Assembly (NCBI GenBank): GCA_018287875.1 | Contig: JAGVVL010000001.1 | Span: 4,712,001 to 4,776,000, forward strand | Direction: 5' to 3' | Source of the DNA: Nigrospora sphaerica | Taxonomy: Eukaryota > Ascomycota > Sordariomycetes > Amphisphaeriales > Apiosporaceae | DNA length: 64,000 nt | In this document: piece by piece, positions 1 through 12,971 of the stretch | How the letters are laid out: each line of letters opens with the position of its first letter | How positions within the stretch are numbered: position 1 is the stretch's first letter | The notes under the pieces: model-generated | Database searches by the model: none | What the model saw: the letters and a program-made list of their open reading frames with translations, nothing else | What the model was told of the DNA's origin: nothing | Program-made: the position numbers and the translations under genes

Positions 1-457
1 CGGCGTGGTCAAACGTATCTGGAGACACGGGACGCGAATTCGTGGGCGTTCCCTGGTCGACTGGCGATACTGTGTAGGAGTTGCCGGTCTGCGGGCTCGA
101 TGGAGACTCGAGGTCTTCGACGTGGGAGAAGTAGGGATTCTCGTCGTAGTTGGGCAGCAGTACATGGTCGTCGTCGTCGCAGTGGCCATCTAATGACAGG
201 TTGGTGGCCGGCGTGGACGAATACGAGGGGCTGGCCGAGTCGGCGTGGATGGTTTGGGGTGAGGACGGAGCCGAGGAATGGGTCGATGAGGACGGAATCT
301 GGTAGGACTGACAGTAGGCGTCGCTGATATGTGACGTCGAGGACGAAGTGTGGAATCGAGATGCCGACTTGGACATGAACTGTGTTTGCGAGTGGGACCT
401 TCGCAGGCCCGAGGGCGAAAAGAGGCCACTGTCCTCGGATGAAAGAACGACGGCCAT
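1..457 (-). CDS. N-terminus of a Ser/Pro-rich regulatory protein, possibly Reg1/Hex2-type PP1 regulator (partial)
   Basis: On the minus strand an ATG at 457 opens a frame that stays open to the window edge, giving 152 residues and no stop. The peptide starts MAVVLSSEDSGLFSPSGLRR and is rich in Ser, Thr and Pro. It contains an acidic DDDD run followed by HVLLPNYDENPYF, and later several S-P/T-P dipeptides (SPSSPQTG, PVSPDTF). The composition is clearly protein-like, whereas the two other minus frames read as Arg/Pro-rich noise. From memory, this N-terminus resembles the fungal DUF1752 family that includes the glucose-repression regulatory subunit of protein phosphatase 1 (Reg1/Hex2). The diagnostic domain would lie beyond the edge, so the identity is tentative although the coding call is firm. 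In yeast that family targets Glc7 phosphatase to the Snf1 pathway. The gene faces away from a very long gene-free interval. Confidence 0.6.
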   Translation of the reverse strand, partial: MAVVLSSEDSGLFSPSGLRRSHSQTQFMSKSASRFHTSSSTSHISDAYCQSYQIPSSSTHSSAPSSPQTIHADSASPSYSSTPATNLSLDGHCDDDDHVLLPNYDENPYFSHVEDLESPSSPQTGNSYTVSPVDQGTPTNSRPVSPDTFDHA

Positions 458-3400
458 GGCGAGGACGTGGATGCAAGCGGGGGGGAGGTTGGATGATATA
501 GAGACAGCAGTCCGGTTTCCTCCTGCTAGACAATGCCCATCAAGTACCAAGGCGGCGCGATCGTCATGGGCACTGGGAATGGGCGTACGCGGTTGGGTGT
601 GGTTGTTAAACGCGGCTCATGGTCATCAGTGGCGGTTGCGTGGCGACAGGTTCGAAGAGACGGCACCGAGAGCAAAACAGTCAAGATGGAAAGTCGAACT
701 AATACCGGGCTCCACAAATGAATATATGAATGGGGAGAGACCTTGGGGGAGCTGGAGGAGGAAAAAAAGGCGGGAGGGGGAGGAGGTGACGAGGAATGGG
801 TAAGTAGGGTAGATGGAGGTCCCAAGACAGGTAGTTGGTAGAAAGGTGGGTGGGTAGGTGGGTAGGTAAGTAGACGGGAGGGTGGGCAGCAGGCACGCAA
901 GAGGGCGGGCAGGCAGGCCCAGGTCCTAAAGTAAGTGTGTGTAGGCAGATAGGCGAGACAGGGCAGGCGACAGGGTAGTTGGCCCGAGTTGATAAGTATC
1001 TTGTCGAGAAAAGACGATAATCCTTCGGAAGGGGGGTGGGAAGGGCGGCGTGTAGAAGAGGCAAAACGGATACGGGAGAGAGCGAGGTAACAAACGCGGC
1101 CAGGGCGTTCGTTCGGTCAAGAACTAATTACGCCGTCCTGCTTGTACCTTTAGGTGACTACCATGCAAATTTAAGTGGGAGCAATGGGAATCCGGGACAT
1201 CGGAAGGCTATTGCAGAAGTGCAAGGATTGGCGTGCTTAAGATGCGGAGGGTGGAGGGCGGAGGGTGGAGGGGGGAAGGCGGAGAAGGGGGGAGGTTTTT
1301 TTTATTCACCCACCCATCGTTCCACCGAGGACCAAAAGGCGAGGGAACAGGGCCAAATGGCGAAAGCGAAAGAGCCGGAGGGGCGTGAGGGACCCAAGGT
1401 AGCTTTGTGAGGGAGGGAAAAAAACCAGAGGCCAGGCAGGGATACCGACGATAGGGCGGGTTACATGTACTGTCCGTGTCTGTCTAGGCGTACCTACTTC
1501 GGAGTGCTGCAATATGCGATGGGATGAGGACTGGAGCCGGCCAGTAGGCGCGTGGGCTCGTGCCTGTACCTGTACTTTACAGGCCTAGGATGGGACATGG
1601 GGACCCCCTACTACACGGTCAGGATGCCTTGACAACGCGCTGTATGGAGTGCGCAACTTCCACAGCTGCAATCAGAGAAGAGCCCTGTATGTACGTGCAA
1701 CCCCGGTAGCTTCATTACCTACATCCCGGGTGGCCTTCTTTTGCCGCCCATCCGCAGGGCGAGACTTTCGCTCTGCTGCACTGCATCTTTCACCCGACGT
1801 GGACGACGACGTGGGATCGCGTCGTTTTTGCACGGCCCCTCCGACGGGAGGGGGGAGTTCGCAGGAGCGGCCGGTGGCAACCCAGAGCGTAAGGGGGCAC
1901 AAGAGCCAGGCCCAAAGTCTTTCGTAGGACGGGTATAGAACTGGAATGGCCGCGGGGGCGTCGTCGTCGTCGTCGTCTCTGCGCCAATGTCTTCATACCG
2001 AATACAGCTTTCCTGGATGTACTGGCCGGTGCGGCTTTCGCCAAGGGCACCTACCTATCCTGGGGTCCTTGTAGTCCGGTAGGGTACATCCAAGCCCAGC
2101 AACCGCCGTGTCGGTGGCACCGGAGGCCTGGGATGTAGTTAATTGCGTGGCACACAGCCGACAACACTATGGGAGGGATGCCGTACAGACGACTACAACA
2201 ACAACAATTACAACATTACCCACAACGGACCAGCTGTACATGCGTTACGCGTGTACCTACAACTACCTACCCACCTCCTCACCTACCTACCTCTTTACCT
2301 GTCTTGCCCGTCGTCCTGGTCACCTGGTACGGGCAAAGCAGCTAGTGCGGACTGGCGCGGAGGTAACGATGAGCAAAGATGGCGCTCCGCGGGCTAGAAA
2401 GACCGAGGCCGAGAACAGCGCCTAGCCAGACGAAGCCCTGGCGACCCAGGGCGCCCAAGTGGAGCAAAGGCCCGAGACGGCGTGGGGAGGTGAGACTTTG
2501 GTTGAACTGGGGAATGGGCCAAAAAAAAGCAACCGGGGAGGCCTTCATTACCCTCATTACCAACTTAGGTAATCACGAGCAGGACCAGGGCGCAGAACGA
2601 CCAAAGGTGAAAGATAAATAAAAAAAATAAAAATAAACGTAATTTACAGAGGGGGGGGAGCGAGAGGGGAACAAAAGAGAAACGAGGCGAAAGGGGGGCA
2701 ACAACGAACAGTGCGTACTCTGGTGGCAGTGGAACTCTATCGTCTCGCTCACTGCCCAACGACCTACCTATCCATTGTAACCGGGCTTTGGCCTGAGGCG
2801 TGGGTACTTGGGGAGCTGCAGGTGGGATTGGGGACTCGGATAGGGAAGTGGGTTTGGGATTTGGGGAGGAATTCGCAACGGCGTCCCTCTGGTCGGACAA
2901 AGGCCGGCGTGCAGCGTGCGTGCGTGCGTTGTGTAAGTCGCCATGTATTGCGTGCATGGCGGACAAGCCATGACATTCTGGCTGGCCGTCATTGGCCGGC
3001 CAGCCCGCACATTCCGCCCCTCACTACCTGGAACTCATACGTGGGCAGCAGCCACATAGCCATCCCCCCGTCGCTTTATCTACCTCATCGAGGGAACCAG
3101 GTGGGACGTAGAGGAGTTATACGTGTCTATAGGTACTTACCTAAGGTCAATACTTACCTAGGTAACTACTCAAGTGAGCGTGCCGGTATGCAGGTGGGTA
3201 GGTGTGCGCACCCCATGTGTGCCGATACTACCTACCTCTATAACTGGCTCATTGGGCGTCAGGTACTGTTTTATTTTCCCACTCACGCCGTACACCGTTT
3301 TTAAAAATTCTGCCGTCGTCTCCACTGTATGGAAACATCAATACCAGTCGACTCTCTCGCCAGGACCACACACATCCCCCCGTCTCTTCCAAGGCTTACT

Positions 3401-5766
3401 CCGACGCCTCGTGAAGGTCCAGGTTGGCCATGACCGAGCCCGGCTCGCCTGCAAAAAACCACCTTTTCGGCCGCTCTCCCATGTCGGGGTGGGGATTCCT
3501 GACGCTGGCCAGAAAAGCCCATCCATGGATGGAACAGGGGGAATGACTGCAGGTCGGCTGGGATACACGGCCGCCGCAGTCGTAGACGGTGGGGTTTCTC
3601 TCTTTTCATTCAACGTTACCTGCGTCTGTAAGTAGGTAGCCGGCCCTTTTCTCTTTTTTGTTGTACCTCTCTCCTCCCTTTCTCGCCTTCTCCTTGCTGG
3701 CTAGCTTTGCCAGTGTTTCACACAGCTCCATCTCTCCAAGCTCTGGGACTGTCGGTTAGGCCTCATTTGCGCCTCCGCCCTCGCCTCCCAGTGATGGCAA
3801 TCTGCGTGGCGTACCGGGGTTCCTCTTGGGTACACGATAGTAATCGCGACAGTAACTGCGTAACTATGGGGCCAGGCTGCAACGAGGTAGCCGATACCTT
3901 GTGGTGAGCAGCTGGGCGACAAAGAGGCCGTCCCGGCCGCCGCCTGGTCGCCGCTCAAGCCGAGAGACGATCCATGACTCTTCGCCAGCCAAGACGCTCC
4001 ACCATGGACACGAGAGCCGTGGCCGTCCAAATGCTGACATTACTAGCTCGGCCTCGCGTTGAGAAAGCCCGTCACCACGATCCTAATCCACAGAGGACCA
4101 CTGACGCGTCAACGACGCCGCATGCCGTAGGCATTACTTATATCAACCGCGTTCTCGCTGCCAGACCACCCGGCTTGGAAATTGAAGGAGAAAGACAGCC
4201 CTGGGCTCTACGGACCACCCCCATGCAAAGTCGACGCCGTATAAGACGCCTTTCCCATTCGTGGCATGCTCCTGTCCCGCCGCTACAGCGCCGACGTTGG
4301 CGGCAAGGTTCCTCCACCCCTCCCTCGAGGCGTATGCGTAGGCCACCCAAGAAAAGAAATAACACGCTCGCCGCCTCAGGTCGACGTCCCCTCCCCCTTG
4401 TCCGTGCTAGTCACGGACGCCGGGCGCCTGCTTTCTGCAGGCCCGCAACAGTGACCCGGAATGCGCAGTGAAACCATGTACCTACTCAAGAACTTTGTAA
4501 GCATATATTCGACGTAGCACGCCGTACAGCATGACATGACATGAAGCGGGGGCACGTCAGCGCGGTTTGGGAGCGGGCGGACGGGCGGAATAGATCGTCG
4601 CCCCCCGCCAGCTCCTCACCCAGGCTCTGTACCTTTGGTCCTCTGTCCGCACCGGGCGAAGTTATGCGCCACGACCTGACAGAAACAGTCTACTCCGGCG
4701 GGCGGCCCCTCGGGTAAGCATCTGCAGAGTAGTGGGCGCTGCGGGGAGGGGGGAGCAGATCCGTCCAGTGCCACCAACAGCCTTGTTCCATCTTGGTGCC
4801 GAGAGATCGACTCCCGGTCCTGGTGGTGTACGGCCCGGTGCCAGACCGGAGGTCGGGCCCCCTTGTCCGCGTAACGAACGGCCGCGCGGTACCCACGACG
4901 GGCTCAGGGGCTTCAGTATTCGCGGCTACCGACTGTACCTGGTGGAAACTCTATCTGCGCTCGCTCTGGCTTGCTACTGCAGCTCGAAATGAAGGGAATC
5001 CGCCCTGACCCGCCCACGAAGCCCGAGTGCACCGTCCCAAACGTTAACAAATACGAGAAGCATGTCGGAATAGAACGGCTTTTTTATACGTCAAGGACGT
5101 GCCGGCGCGGCCACCGGGGATGGCAACATCGAACCGTTGATGTCGAGAGGGTATTTGAAGCCTCCAGCTCAGCACGCGGGGCTCGCAAGCTGCGAGGATT
5201 TGGGCGTCGGGGCAGGGGGGTGGATGGTTTGTAGCCAGACTCTGCCATGGCCCTGTCCCGCTTATCGAGGTCCTAGGTATGGAACTTGAGTAACCAGTAC
5301 TGTGTACCGAGACCCCTAGAATTGAAGAACGGCTCGGCCGCTGGGGGCTGCGCAGCTCCTGAAATGAGCAGGTGCCTCACCCAGGGGGGGGCATGAGGAT
5401 GCTATACAAGCCGGCAGAGTACGAACCTGGCCGCAATCCAACTTGAACTCCAGTGCTTACACGGCCTGCCGCCCCTTCTGGCGCGCCAGGGCCCTTGAAC
5501 GGTTGTCGACAGCAACCCCTTTGCCCCTGGCCCGGGGCCTGACCGGGCTTGTGTTGCAAACCTGCCAGCCCTCGTGGCCTGCGCTAGGGGTCAGCGAGCA
5601 CCTTACTACCAAAACTTTACTCACAGCCGCAGATTCGTAGCGTGATTGCATGCAAACTGAACGTCTGGGGCGCTTCGATCCGGTCCGGTTTCACCCGTAT
5701 CTGAGGATGGCCCCAACCTCGGCGGCTTCCTGGGCCATGGGGTCCATCCAAGGAACCTACATTCTG

Positions 5767-5808
5767 CTATCTGGCCAACCCCGCCATCTGGCCAACCCCG
5801 CTATCTGG
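5767..5808. repeat. 17-nt tandem repeat, about 2.5 copies
   Basis: Units at 5767-5783 and 5784-5800 differ at a single base (CTATCTGGCCAACCCCG against CCATCTGGCCAACCCCG). They are followed by a partial third unit at 5801-5808. The repeat sits inside the gene-free interval. Its period is not a multiple of three and no open frame of interest spans it. Confidence 0.9.
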
Positions 5809-6888
5809 TCGCGCCCGCGGGGCCGTGGACGTGGTCGGCGGCCGGGGGAGGGGAAGGGAGAGGAACCCAGGGCCCCCTGAAGGCGGGCGTCATCGTAACA
5901 GCAACGACGCATCCGTACCCTTCGGGCTCACCGGTCCCTAGCTTGTCGTGGTGTTATCAGCAACACCAAAGCTTATCTCAACTGCCGGGCGCTCGGTTTC
6001 CAATGGGGACAGAGAGACAGGCTCCTGGTAGGGGCGGTTGGGGTGCGGTTCGACAGCTCGCCTGTGGTTCTTCTTGCTGCTTCCTCCCTGCGCCTGCCTG
6101 ACGCGATTGGCTCCTAGGCTCGCCACGATTGAGTTTGGCCTAAAAAGGCCAGATGCTTTCGCAGATAGTTGCAGCCGTGTGTATTGGTGAAGCGCAGACG
6201 AGGGATCCAGAGGGCGCTCTCCTTCCGCCCGTCGTGCGCCCATTACGTCGTAGGCCGAGTCTCGGCCCTCGCCGTTCCACATAGGCCTCGGACGAGCTGC
6301 TCGCATGGTGTGGCGGTAGACCAATCCGCTGCCGTCACTGGGGCCCGGGCGGCCACCGGAGCCGGTGCTGCGGAATGAGACCCTCCTCCCCAAGCGCATC
6401 GCATCGGGAACCTGGCGCATCGGTTTCCATGGCTGGAGGGTGGCAGCCCTCGGCCGGAAGTGGTCCGCTTGGTGTTGCAGGGGAAAACCCCCGACCTACA
6501 GCTTCTAGGCCCCTGATGACACAGAGCTCTCGGGAGCAGCGTTGGGGACCAATCGCGGTATATACCCATTCATACGTCGCAACGACGCCCCTGGCCGTTG
6601 GCGACGCCGGGGATATCAGATCATGACAGGATGTGTGATGGCGGCCGCTAGCCTGGTGCCGGCGTGGGAATACGTACAGACGAGATGGAGGGGATGGATG
6701 GGTGTGTGACTGGCAGCACGGCTTTGTGGCTACTACTACTTACCTGCTTCTTTCACCAACGAACACATTACCCGCGTGTCTTACCCGTCAGTTGTGCGCC
6801 TAACATGCTTGGAGGTGCCTGCCTCGCTCTCTTCCTCTAGTATTCGGACAGCAGGATGATACCTACCTACTTAGGTACATATATACCT

Positions 6889-6910
6889 TAGCTACCTATG
6901 TAGGTAGCTA
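6889..6910. repeat. Perfect inverted repeat built from the ACCTA/TAGGT motif
   Basis: Ten-base arms TAGCTACCTA (6889-6898) and TAGGTAGCTA (6901-6910) flank a 2-nt centre. The element lies within a longer cluster of the same motif beginning near 6861, which also contains CTTAGGTAC and TATATACC. It could be a dyad recognition site or a cruciform. The motif family is common in intergenic DNA of filamentous ascomycetes. Confidence 0.85.
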
Positions 6911-9900
6911 GACTCTTCCATGTACCAGAACATGGGATCCGTAGATGGACGAGTCCATAAAGACACTGTCCGAAGCACGCATGGCCGCGCATGCACGCTG
7001 GATGCTTGCTCTCCCCGTTAGGTCGTTCCGTAGACCGCTTATCTGGTGGGTGGCTCAACTGTTAGTACATGGCACGCAGGTGGTATTTATATCTGCACGT
7101 GCGGAAGTGATACTGCCGTGCCGTATGCGTCCGACCCATTCCGCCTGACGAGGCGTTTCTGTAGGGGATATGACACGCGGTGTATACGCTCTCAGACTGT
7201 ATAGAGGTTTTATGTGCAGCGATGTACCTACAGAGATTACACTGCTGAAGAGCAGCAGCAGCTCTGGAGCTTGGACCCTGATCGGCAAGAGCTCTCCACT
7301 CCTTAGTCCCTCTTACCAGGCGGCCTGGATTCCATGCCTTCAATCACCGAATGACTTGACTTCTAGCTTCTGCACGATGGATGGATGCATTCTACCTACC
7401 TACTACCTCTTGCTCCTACAACCCAGGCCAGTGAACCAGCCCTGTTTTCTGTAGGCGGCACCTGTTACTTTGGCTTTGGCTTTGTTCCCCGAGCCAGTAA
7501 TATCCATGCCGGTTGGCCCGACCACCCCTCAGCCCCTCAAGGCAGCGAACGTAGTGGTGGTGAGCTCAATGCGTTACGCATCGGTGATTTCAATCAACAA
7601 CAGGCGTCGGGTACAGTAGACGCACCAGCTATCTCGAGGGCAGCGCCCCAATCAAGTCCGTTCCAGTGTCTTCCCACTAATCGCGCTCCAGAGAGGTGTT
7701 CGTAACCGCCCATTCAGTCGGAAAAAGCAGCCAGGCTCTTGGCCCTGCTAACAGTTTCCCACTCCATATGGCCGGGCTAAGTACTTTGCCAGGTAAGAAG
7801 TAGGGAACTGAGGGCCCAGGTCCCTGCTCGCCTGGCAACCTGGAAACCTTACCTCACCTCCAGTGCTGCGCTTTCGTCAGATTGTCAGATAGCCGGGGCC
7901 CCGGGTGCTGTAGGAGCCTCGACGGCCCATCCATCCATCCCGCATGCACGGGGGGGGCAGGGGGTGGGTGGCCGCTGGCTGCCAAGGCCCTACTAGGGAA
8001 TGACATAGAATGCCAAGACGTCCAGTCTGGGGAATGGGGGAAGGGCAGCGCCCCGAGGGCGTGAAGTTCCTGGTCCCAAGGTGGATGGAGGGAATCTCTT
8101 GGCACCCCGATCCTGCGAATGGCGACCTTTACGTTCATCGCGTGTCCGGAGGAGTGGTGAAGTGGCGGGCAAGAGATACCTCCCGCAAGACAGGTAACGT
8201 CCGCACCAAGACTACGTTTGACTTGTTTCGCCGTCTCTTCCCAGCCAGCAAAGACCGATGGTTTGGGGTTTGGGGGGGGGGGCGGGGATTTTGGGTATTC
8301 TCCAAGCAACAGCGCGGCTTCGATCACGCATGTTGAACTGGCAGGGGCCCGCCGGTCGGCACAGGGCCGTTCTTTTCCCCTTCTTTTCGGCTCCAATGTT
8401 GTGGTATGATGCGCGCAACCGAGTAGCACACTATAGAGTTACGTCCTCACGACGATGCAAGGTGTGCTAGCTGCATCCAAGCTCACCCCGTACCCTCGCT
8501 CGAGCTGGAAAGATCCAATCCGATCCACCGTAACCACCCCCCTCAGCAAGATTGTGTTGGTTCGGGGCTCTTTGCCATTGAGAACTCCCGGGATCCGCCC
8601 GGTGCCGCAGTTGCGTCTTCCCAGTACGCAGGTGACGATGGTTGTGGCCAAACCCACACATACCGCCCCCGTGGGCATCGGTATGTATGCACGAGAGGCT
8701 ATTCTCCCTCGGCCAGGGACCGACTTCGACGACCACGGCGAAAGTAACCGGTCAGGGACGCCCCGTACCCGGCATCAGCCCTCCAGTGACGGCCACAGGG
8801 GACAGGGACACGTCTAGGCGAGCCAGGGTCCTGGATTGCCGGGCCTTCCCGAAGAGGAAATGCCGGGGGGGGTTTGGGGGGGTTGTATGTGGGTGTGGGT
8901 GTGGGAGTGAGGGAGGGCAGAGGGACGGTTCGGCTTTGTCGCCTCGGGGGGCCCTGGCTGACAGGCTGGTTACACCCCCCTCTCACACATCCAGCGGCAA
9001 CGAGCCGCATCGTGCCCTACGCTGCTGGCATCCGTCCTGGATGGGGTGGACGGGCAGGACGGGCTCCCTTTGCCCCGTCAGCCGAGCACCGCCGGCCGCG
9101 CCCCCGGGCCAGCAATCGTCATGACATAGTGTCGTCTGGGTGCACGGCGTCGATATGCAACGATAAAACCGGCTTCTTTGCATGCTGGAACGCGGGCCCA
9201 GCCTTTTCTCGCGCAATCGAGCCGACCGCGCGGTTGCCAGCCCGACGAACCCGCTGTTCTAGGGGGGCTCGGGGGCCTCGGGGAGAGGGGCTAGAGGTAA
9301 GGGCGTTCGTGCACGCAACGTCATGAAGCTCGTATCTATGCAGGCCGAGCAGCCGTGGTTACAAACAACCACCCGAACCTCGCCGGCGAGGAGCTGCCCG
9401 CCGCGTCTTATCGGGCGCATGGATGTTGGGGTCAAGGAAGAGACGAATCAATCTTCGCTCAATTGACCCCCTGCCGCGGGGCAGCCAAGGCGCGCACACC
9501 TAGGCGCCCGTCTGCATACACATACTAGTACATACATGCCCGCATCTGCAGCCTCCACAACCGTCGGCATACTACTGTACCACCCAGGACTGCACTGAAC
9601 TGACCGGCCTTCTCTGCCACCGTAGGCCGGTTCTCTGTGAGTATGCAGACATACCCAACTTGCATACCGGCAGGTCTTTTCCGTACGTGGATGGCACGCG
9701 TTCGTAACGCAATACAACTTGACGCCTATCGGACCGGGCAGCTCACTTCTCCCACCTCGAAATCGACACCCACGCACCGAGGTGGTCTACGATGTATAAG
9801 CCCAAGTACCTATAGGATGCCCCATCGTCCATATCAGCACCTGGGGCCTGTACCGGCCGTGCTGCCGTGGCCCGGGAATTAACATATGTACATACCTAGA

Positions 9901-10666
9901 CAGCGTGGCTCGTGGGTCCATGGCTGTGGGAGCATCGCGTCTCAACCGGAGGCTCTTCTCCCTCGGCGTATCCAACCTAACCCAAGTACGGACTATCTAC
10001 TCCCTGCATACAATTCAGCCATGGTTTCGAGTCCTACGTTTTATCTCTCTCTTGCTCTTTCTTTCTCTTTCCCTCCGTCTCGTTATCTCTCTGTCCCCCC
10101 TTACTGCGGTCGGCAGGCTGCGTATCCACAACCAACGGGGGAGGAGGGGGGTCTAGACCTGCGTACATACTGGCTGCGGCTGCAACCCGGGCGGGGGGGG
10201 AAGGTTGTGAACACTGGGGATTGGACACCTACTTCCTTCTCTTACGTGACGGACGGCCCAACCATACGCAGACATACGTCGTACATGAAACGAGGGCAAC
10301 TATACACTTATTACCACCTTATCCTGCCCTCGCCGTCCCGTCGTGTGCCCGTACCCATTGGACCTGCCTAGCCGTAGGGATGTACAAGCACGCATCCTTG
10401 GACGTGCGCGCATACTTGGGGTGTTTCCCCCCATCCTCTCATAGATCGATCCTACGCCTCCGGTCTAGGCCTTCCAGTACGCCGGCTGGTTGCTCGCGGC
10501 TGCGTGCCATGATAGATAGGGGAACAGCCGAAGCCAATTGGATTGCAACAAGAACCGGTTGGGGTGGGTGAGTGTGCCCTTTTTTCCTTTCTCTACGAAA
10601 AGGACGCCAGGAAAGGTTACCGTGCCTTGTTCGACTCGCCTCCTGCGCGACACACACCACGCGCGC

Positions 10667-10769
<103 letters not shown>

Positions 10770-11494
10770 TCCATGCCATGAAACCCAACCGCATCAGTCC
10801 TTCCTGCAGGCCCGTTATAGCTATATCAGCCACGCGCCCGACCCTCCGCCCGTCGACAGCCACTCAATGGCGCGTGCCCGCCGGCAGCCGCCCCCCATTG
10901 GGTCCCCGTTGCTCGACCCCTTCCTTCCCCATTTCCCCCTTCCCTCCCTCGCCTGCCGAGTCGGTCAGGGCAGCTTCTTCACCGGGTCTATCACGTGCTA
11001 GCTACATGAATGCGTAGGTAGTCACCCTCCAAACGTCATGCCTGCGTGCCTTTTTGGGGTGGCGGCCAGTCGGCAACTGGTCATGTTGCAACGTCGTGAC
11101 CCCTTAAGACCACACACGCGTATATACCAGCGGTACATACACGCATAGCACAGCACACGACGTAAGGCAGATGGACTGGACGGGACAAAGAGGCGAAGAT
11201 AGTCCCGTCTCGGCTCCCTTGGCGGACCCAAAAAAGCACCCTTGCCCGAGGCGTTCTCGATGGCGCACTAGCTGCTATGTAGGTATACAAACGACTACAT
11301 GGCTCGATTCTCTGCTCGCGCTCAACTTCCCACGGCCCCCGGCGTAGAACTGGGCACGATGGCACAAGAGCAGGGGCAGCGGGCGGGGTTTGCCCATTTC
11401 CGACCCGGCCTCTGCCATCAGTGCCGCGGGCCGCCGCATTGCAGCCTCACAGTGCATCGTATGTTTTTTTCCCTCATCCCCGCGCAGGCACATC

Positions 11495-12971
11495 TCAGAC
11501 CCGCGGCGCAAACGCGACCTCGGCAGGTATTCGGAAGCTGGCACAGAACATCCGCTTGGCCGGGGCGACGTCGCGAACGTCGTGGATAGTAACCTCGCCC
11601 GGCACTTCCGCGCGCCCGGGAACCATCTTGACGCCCAGCTCGCCGGAAAGGCGCTCGCAGATGTCCAGGCGCGGCACGTCGTCGTCGCTCTTCAGCGCAA
11701 AGCAGTGCACGTGCACCAGGGGCAGCTCGGTGGCTGTGTGCGGGGCGAAGAGCTCTTCCTTGCCTGCGTACAGACCCCGGAAGTGATGGACGAATGTATA
11801 GGCTGAAGCGGGCAGGTTCATTACGAAATGGGCAATGGTAGGAGGGACGGGTATCTTCTGGGGCGGCGGCACAACGGCGTCGGGCGCGTCCCGGAGATGA
11901 CGGCGCACTTTCTTCTCCACGACGACATGCTCACCGGCCTGCGATGCGGCATAGACCGAGTCGGCCGCCTTGTGGATGAAAGCATGGCCGTCCATGTTGA
12001 AAGGACGTACGTACTGGCCGACCTTGTTGCGCTGGATGGCCTCCTCGAGGTACTTGTAGCTCTCTGGGTTCATATCGTTGGCCCACACGAACACACCCTT
12101 CTTACCGGCGGGCACGGCAAAGGGCCCAATACCAGCCATGACGTCGCAAACGACCTCGCCCGGGGCGAACGACTTGACGAGACGAGTGTGCTCGCCTTCC
12201 AGCTTGCTGTTCCAGTAAACTTTGGAGTAGTCGAAATGAAAGGCGCAGTCGTTCTCGCGCACCTCGACCTCCAAGTCGTCGGGGCCGGCCAGCACTTCGT
12301 AGGCAAAGGTGCGGAACTCGGACTCGGTGCCGACGTTGTCGACCTTGTTGATGACGGTGCGGATGTGCGGGTTCTTGTCGACCAGAATCTCAGCAATCAC
12401 CTTTTTGTAGGGGAGGTAGACCTCCCGCAGGTTCAGATGGGCGACGTGGCCAGCGACGTTGAAGCCGCTGGGCACCTCAGCGTGGAGTTCCTCGGGCAGG
12501 ACTACGTGCAGCACGTCCAGGGCGCTGAAATAGTCGTAGTCAAGCCGGAGCTCGTAGGGGATGACGCCCAGCTCCGACTTGTCGACGCCCTCGCGCAGCA
12601 CGCGGCCCCAGGTCTCGGGCAGCGCCGGCTTGACGCCCGGGTGCAGGAGCAGACACTTCTTGCCCTGGGCGGCCAGGGCGCCGTCGGGATGGGCCACGAT
12701 GGCCGAGATGCGTCCGGCCGGCAGGATCTCCTTGGCCTTCTCCAGGTCGCGGCGGTACCGCGAGATCAGCTTGTTGTCTGAGATGACGGCGGCCGCCAGC
12801 GGGATCGTCTTGGCGAAGAGCGATCGGTCGAGGACGCCGGCCGCCGAGCGCACAACCGCGGGGCGGAAGAGATTCATGTCTTCCTGTGAGGGTGTCACCT
12901 AGACGGCGCTTGTTTAGCAACGGTCGTATACGGGAGCCCAACGCGGCGGGAGTTCAGTATCGTACCGCCAT
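11495..12971 (-). CDS. trm5: tRNA (guanine(37)-N1)-methyltransferase Trm5
   Basis: The enzyme transfers a methyl group from S-adenosylmethionine to N1 of G37 next to the tRNA anticodon, preventing +1 frameshifting. It acts in the cytosol/nucleus and usually also in mitochondria. The main exon (11495-12898) shows HVAHLNLREVYLPYKKVIAE and NKVDNVGTESEFRTF, the SAM-binding segment VCDVMAGIGPFAVPAGKKG near residue 248, and the catalytic-loop motif NLPASA near residue 363. Length is about 469 aa, normal for the family. The main exon has no upstream in-frame ATG before codon 12877. A 67-nt intron (12899-12965; branch GCTAAAC, acceptor CTAG) would join it in frame to an ATG-GCG exon at 12966-12971, giving MAVTPSQEDMNLF. 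An alternative is translation from the ATG at 12877, removing nine residues. It diverges from the AlkB-like gene. Confidence 0.95.

Noticed and set aside
5938..6420. 160-codon minus-strand frame in the gene-free interval
   Set aside because: It has Arg/Gly/Ser/Pro composition without domains, no splice partners, and overlaps similarly sized frames on the other strand.
7854..8429. 191-codon minus-strand frame in the gene-free interval
   Set aside because: Pro/His/Ser-rich with a Pro run caused by a G-tract. No family resemblance or supporting signals.
11828..12781. 317-codon plus-strand frame opposite trm5
   Set aside because: It is the antisense shadow of the conserved Trm5 coding sequence. 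Its Leu/Val/Asp/Gly composition follows from the complementary strand and shows no family features.
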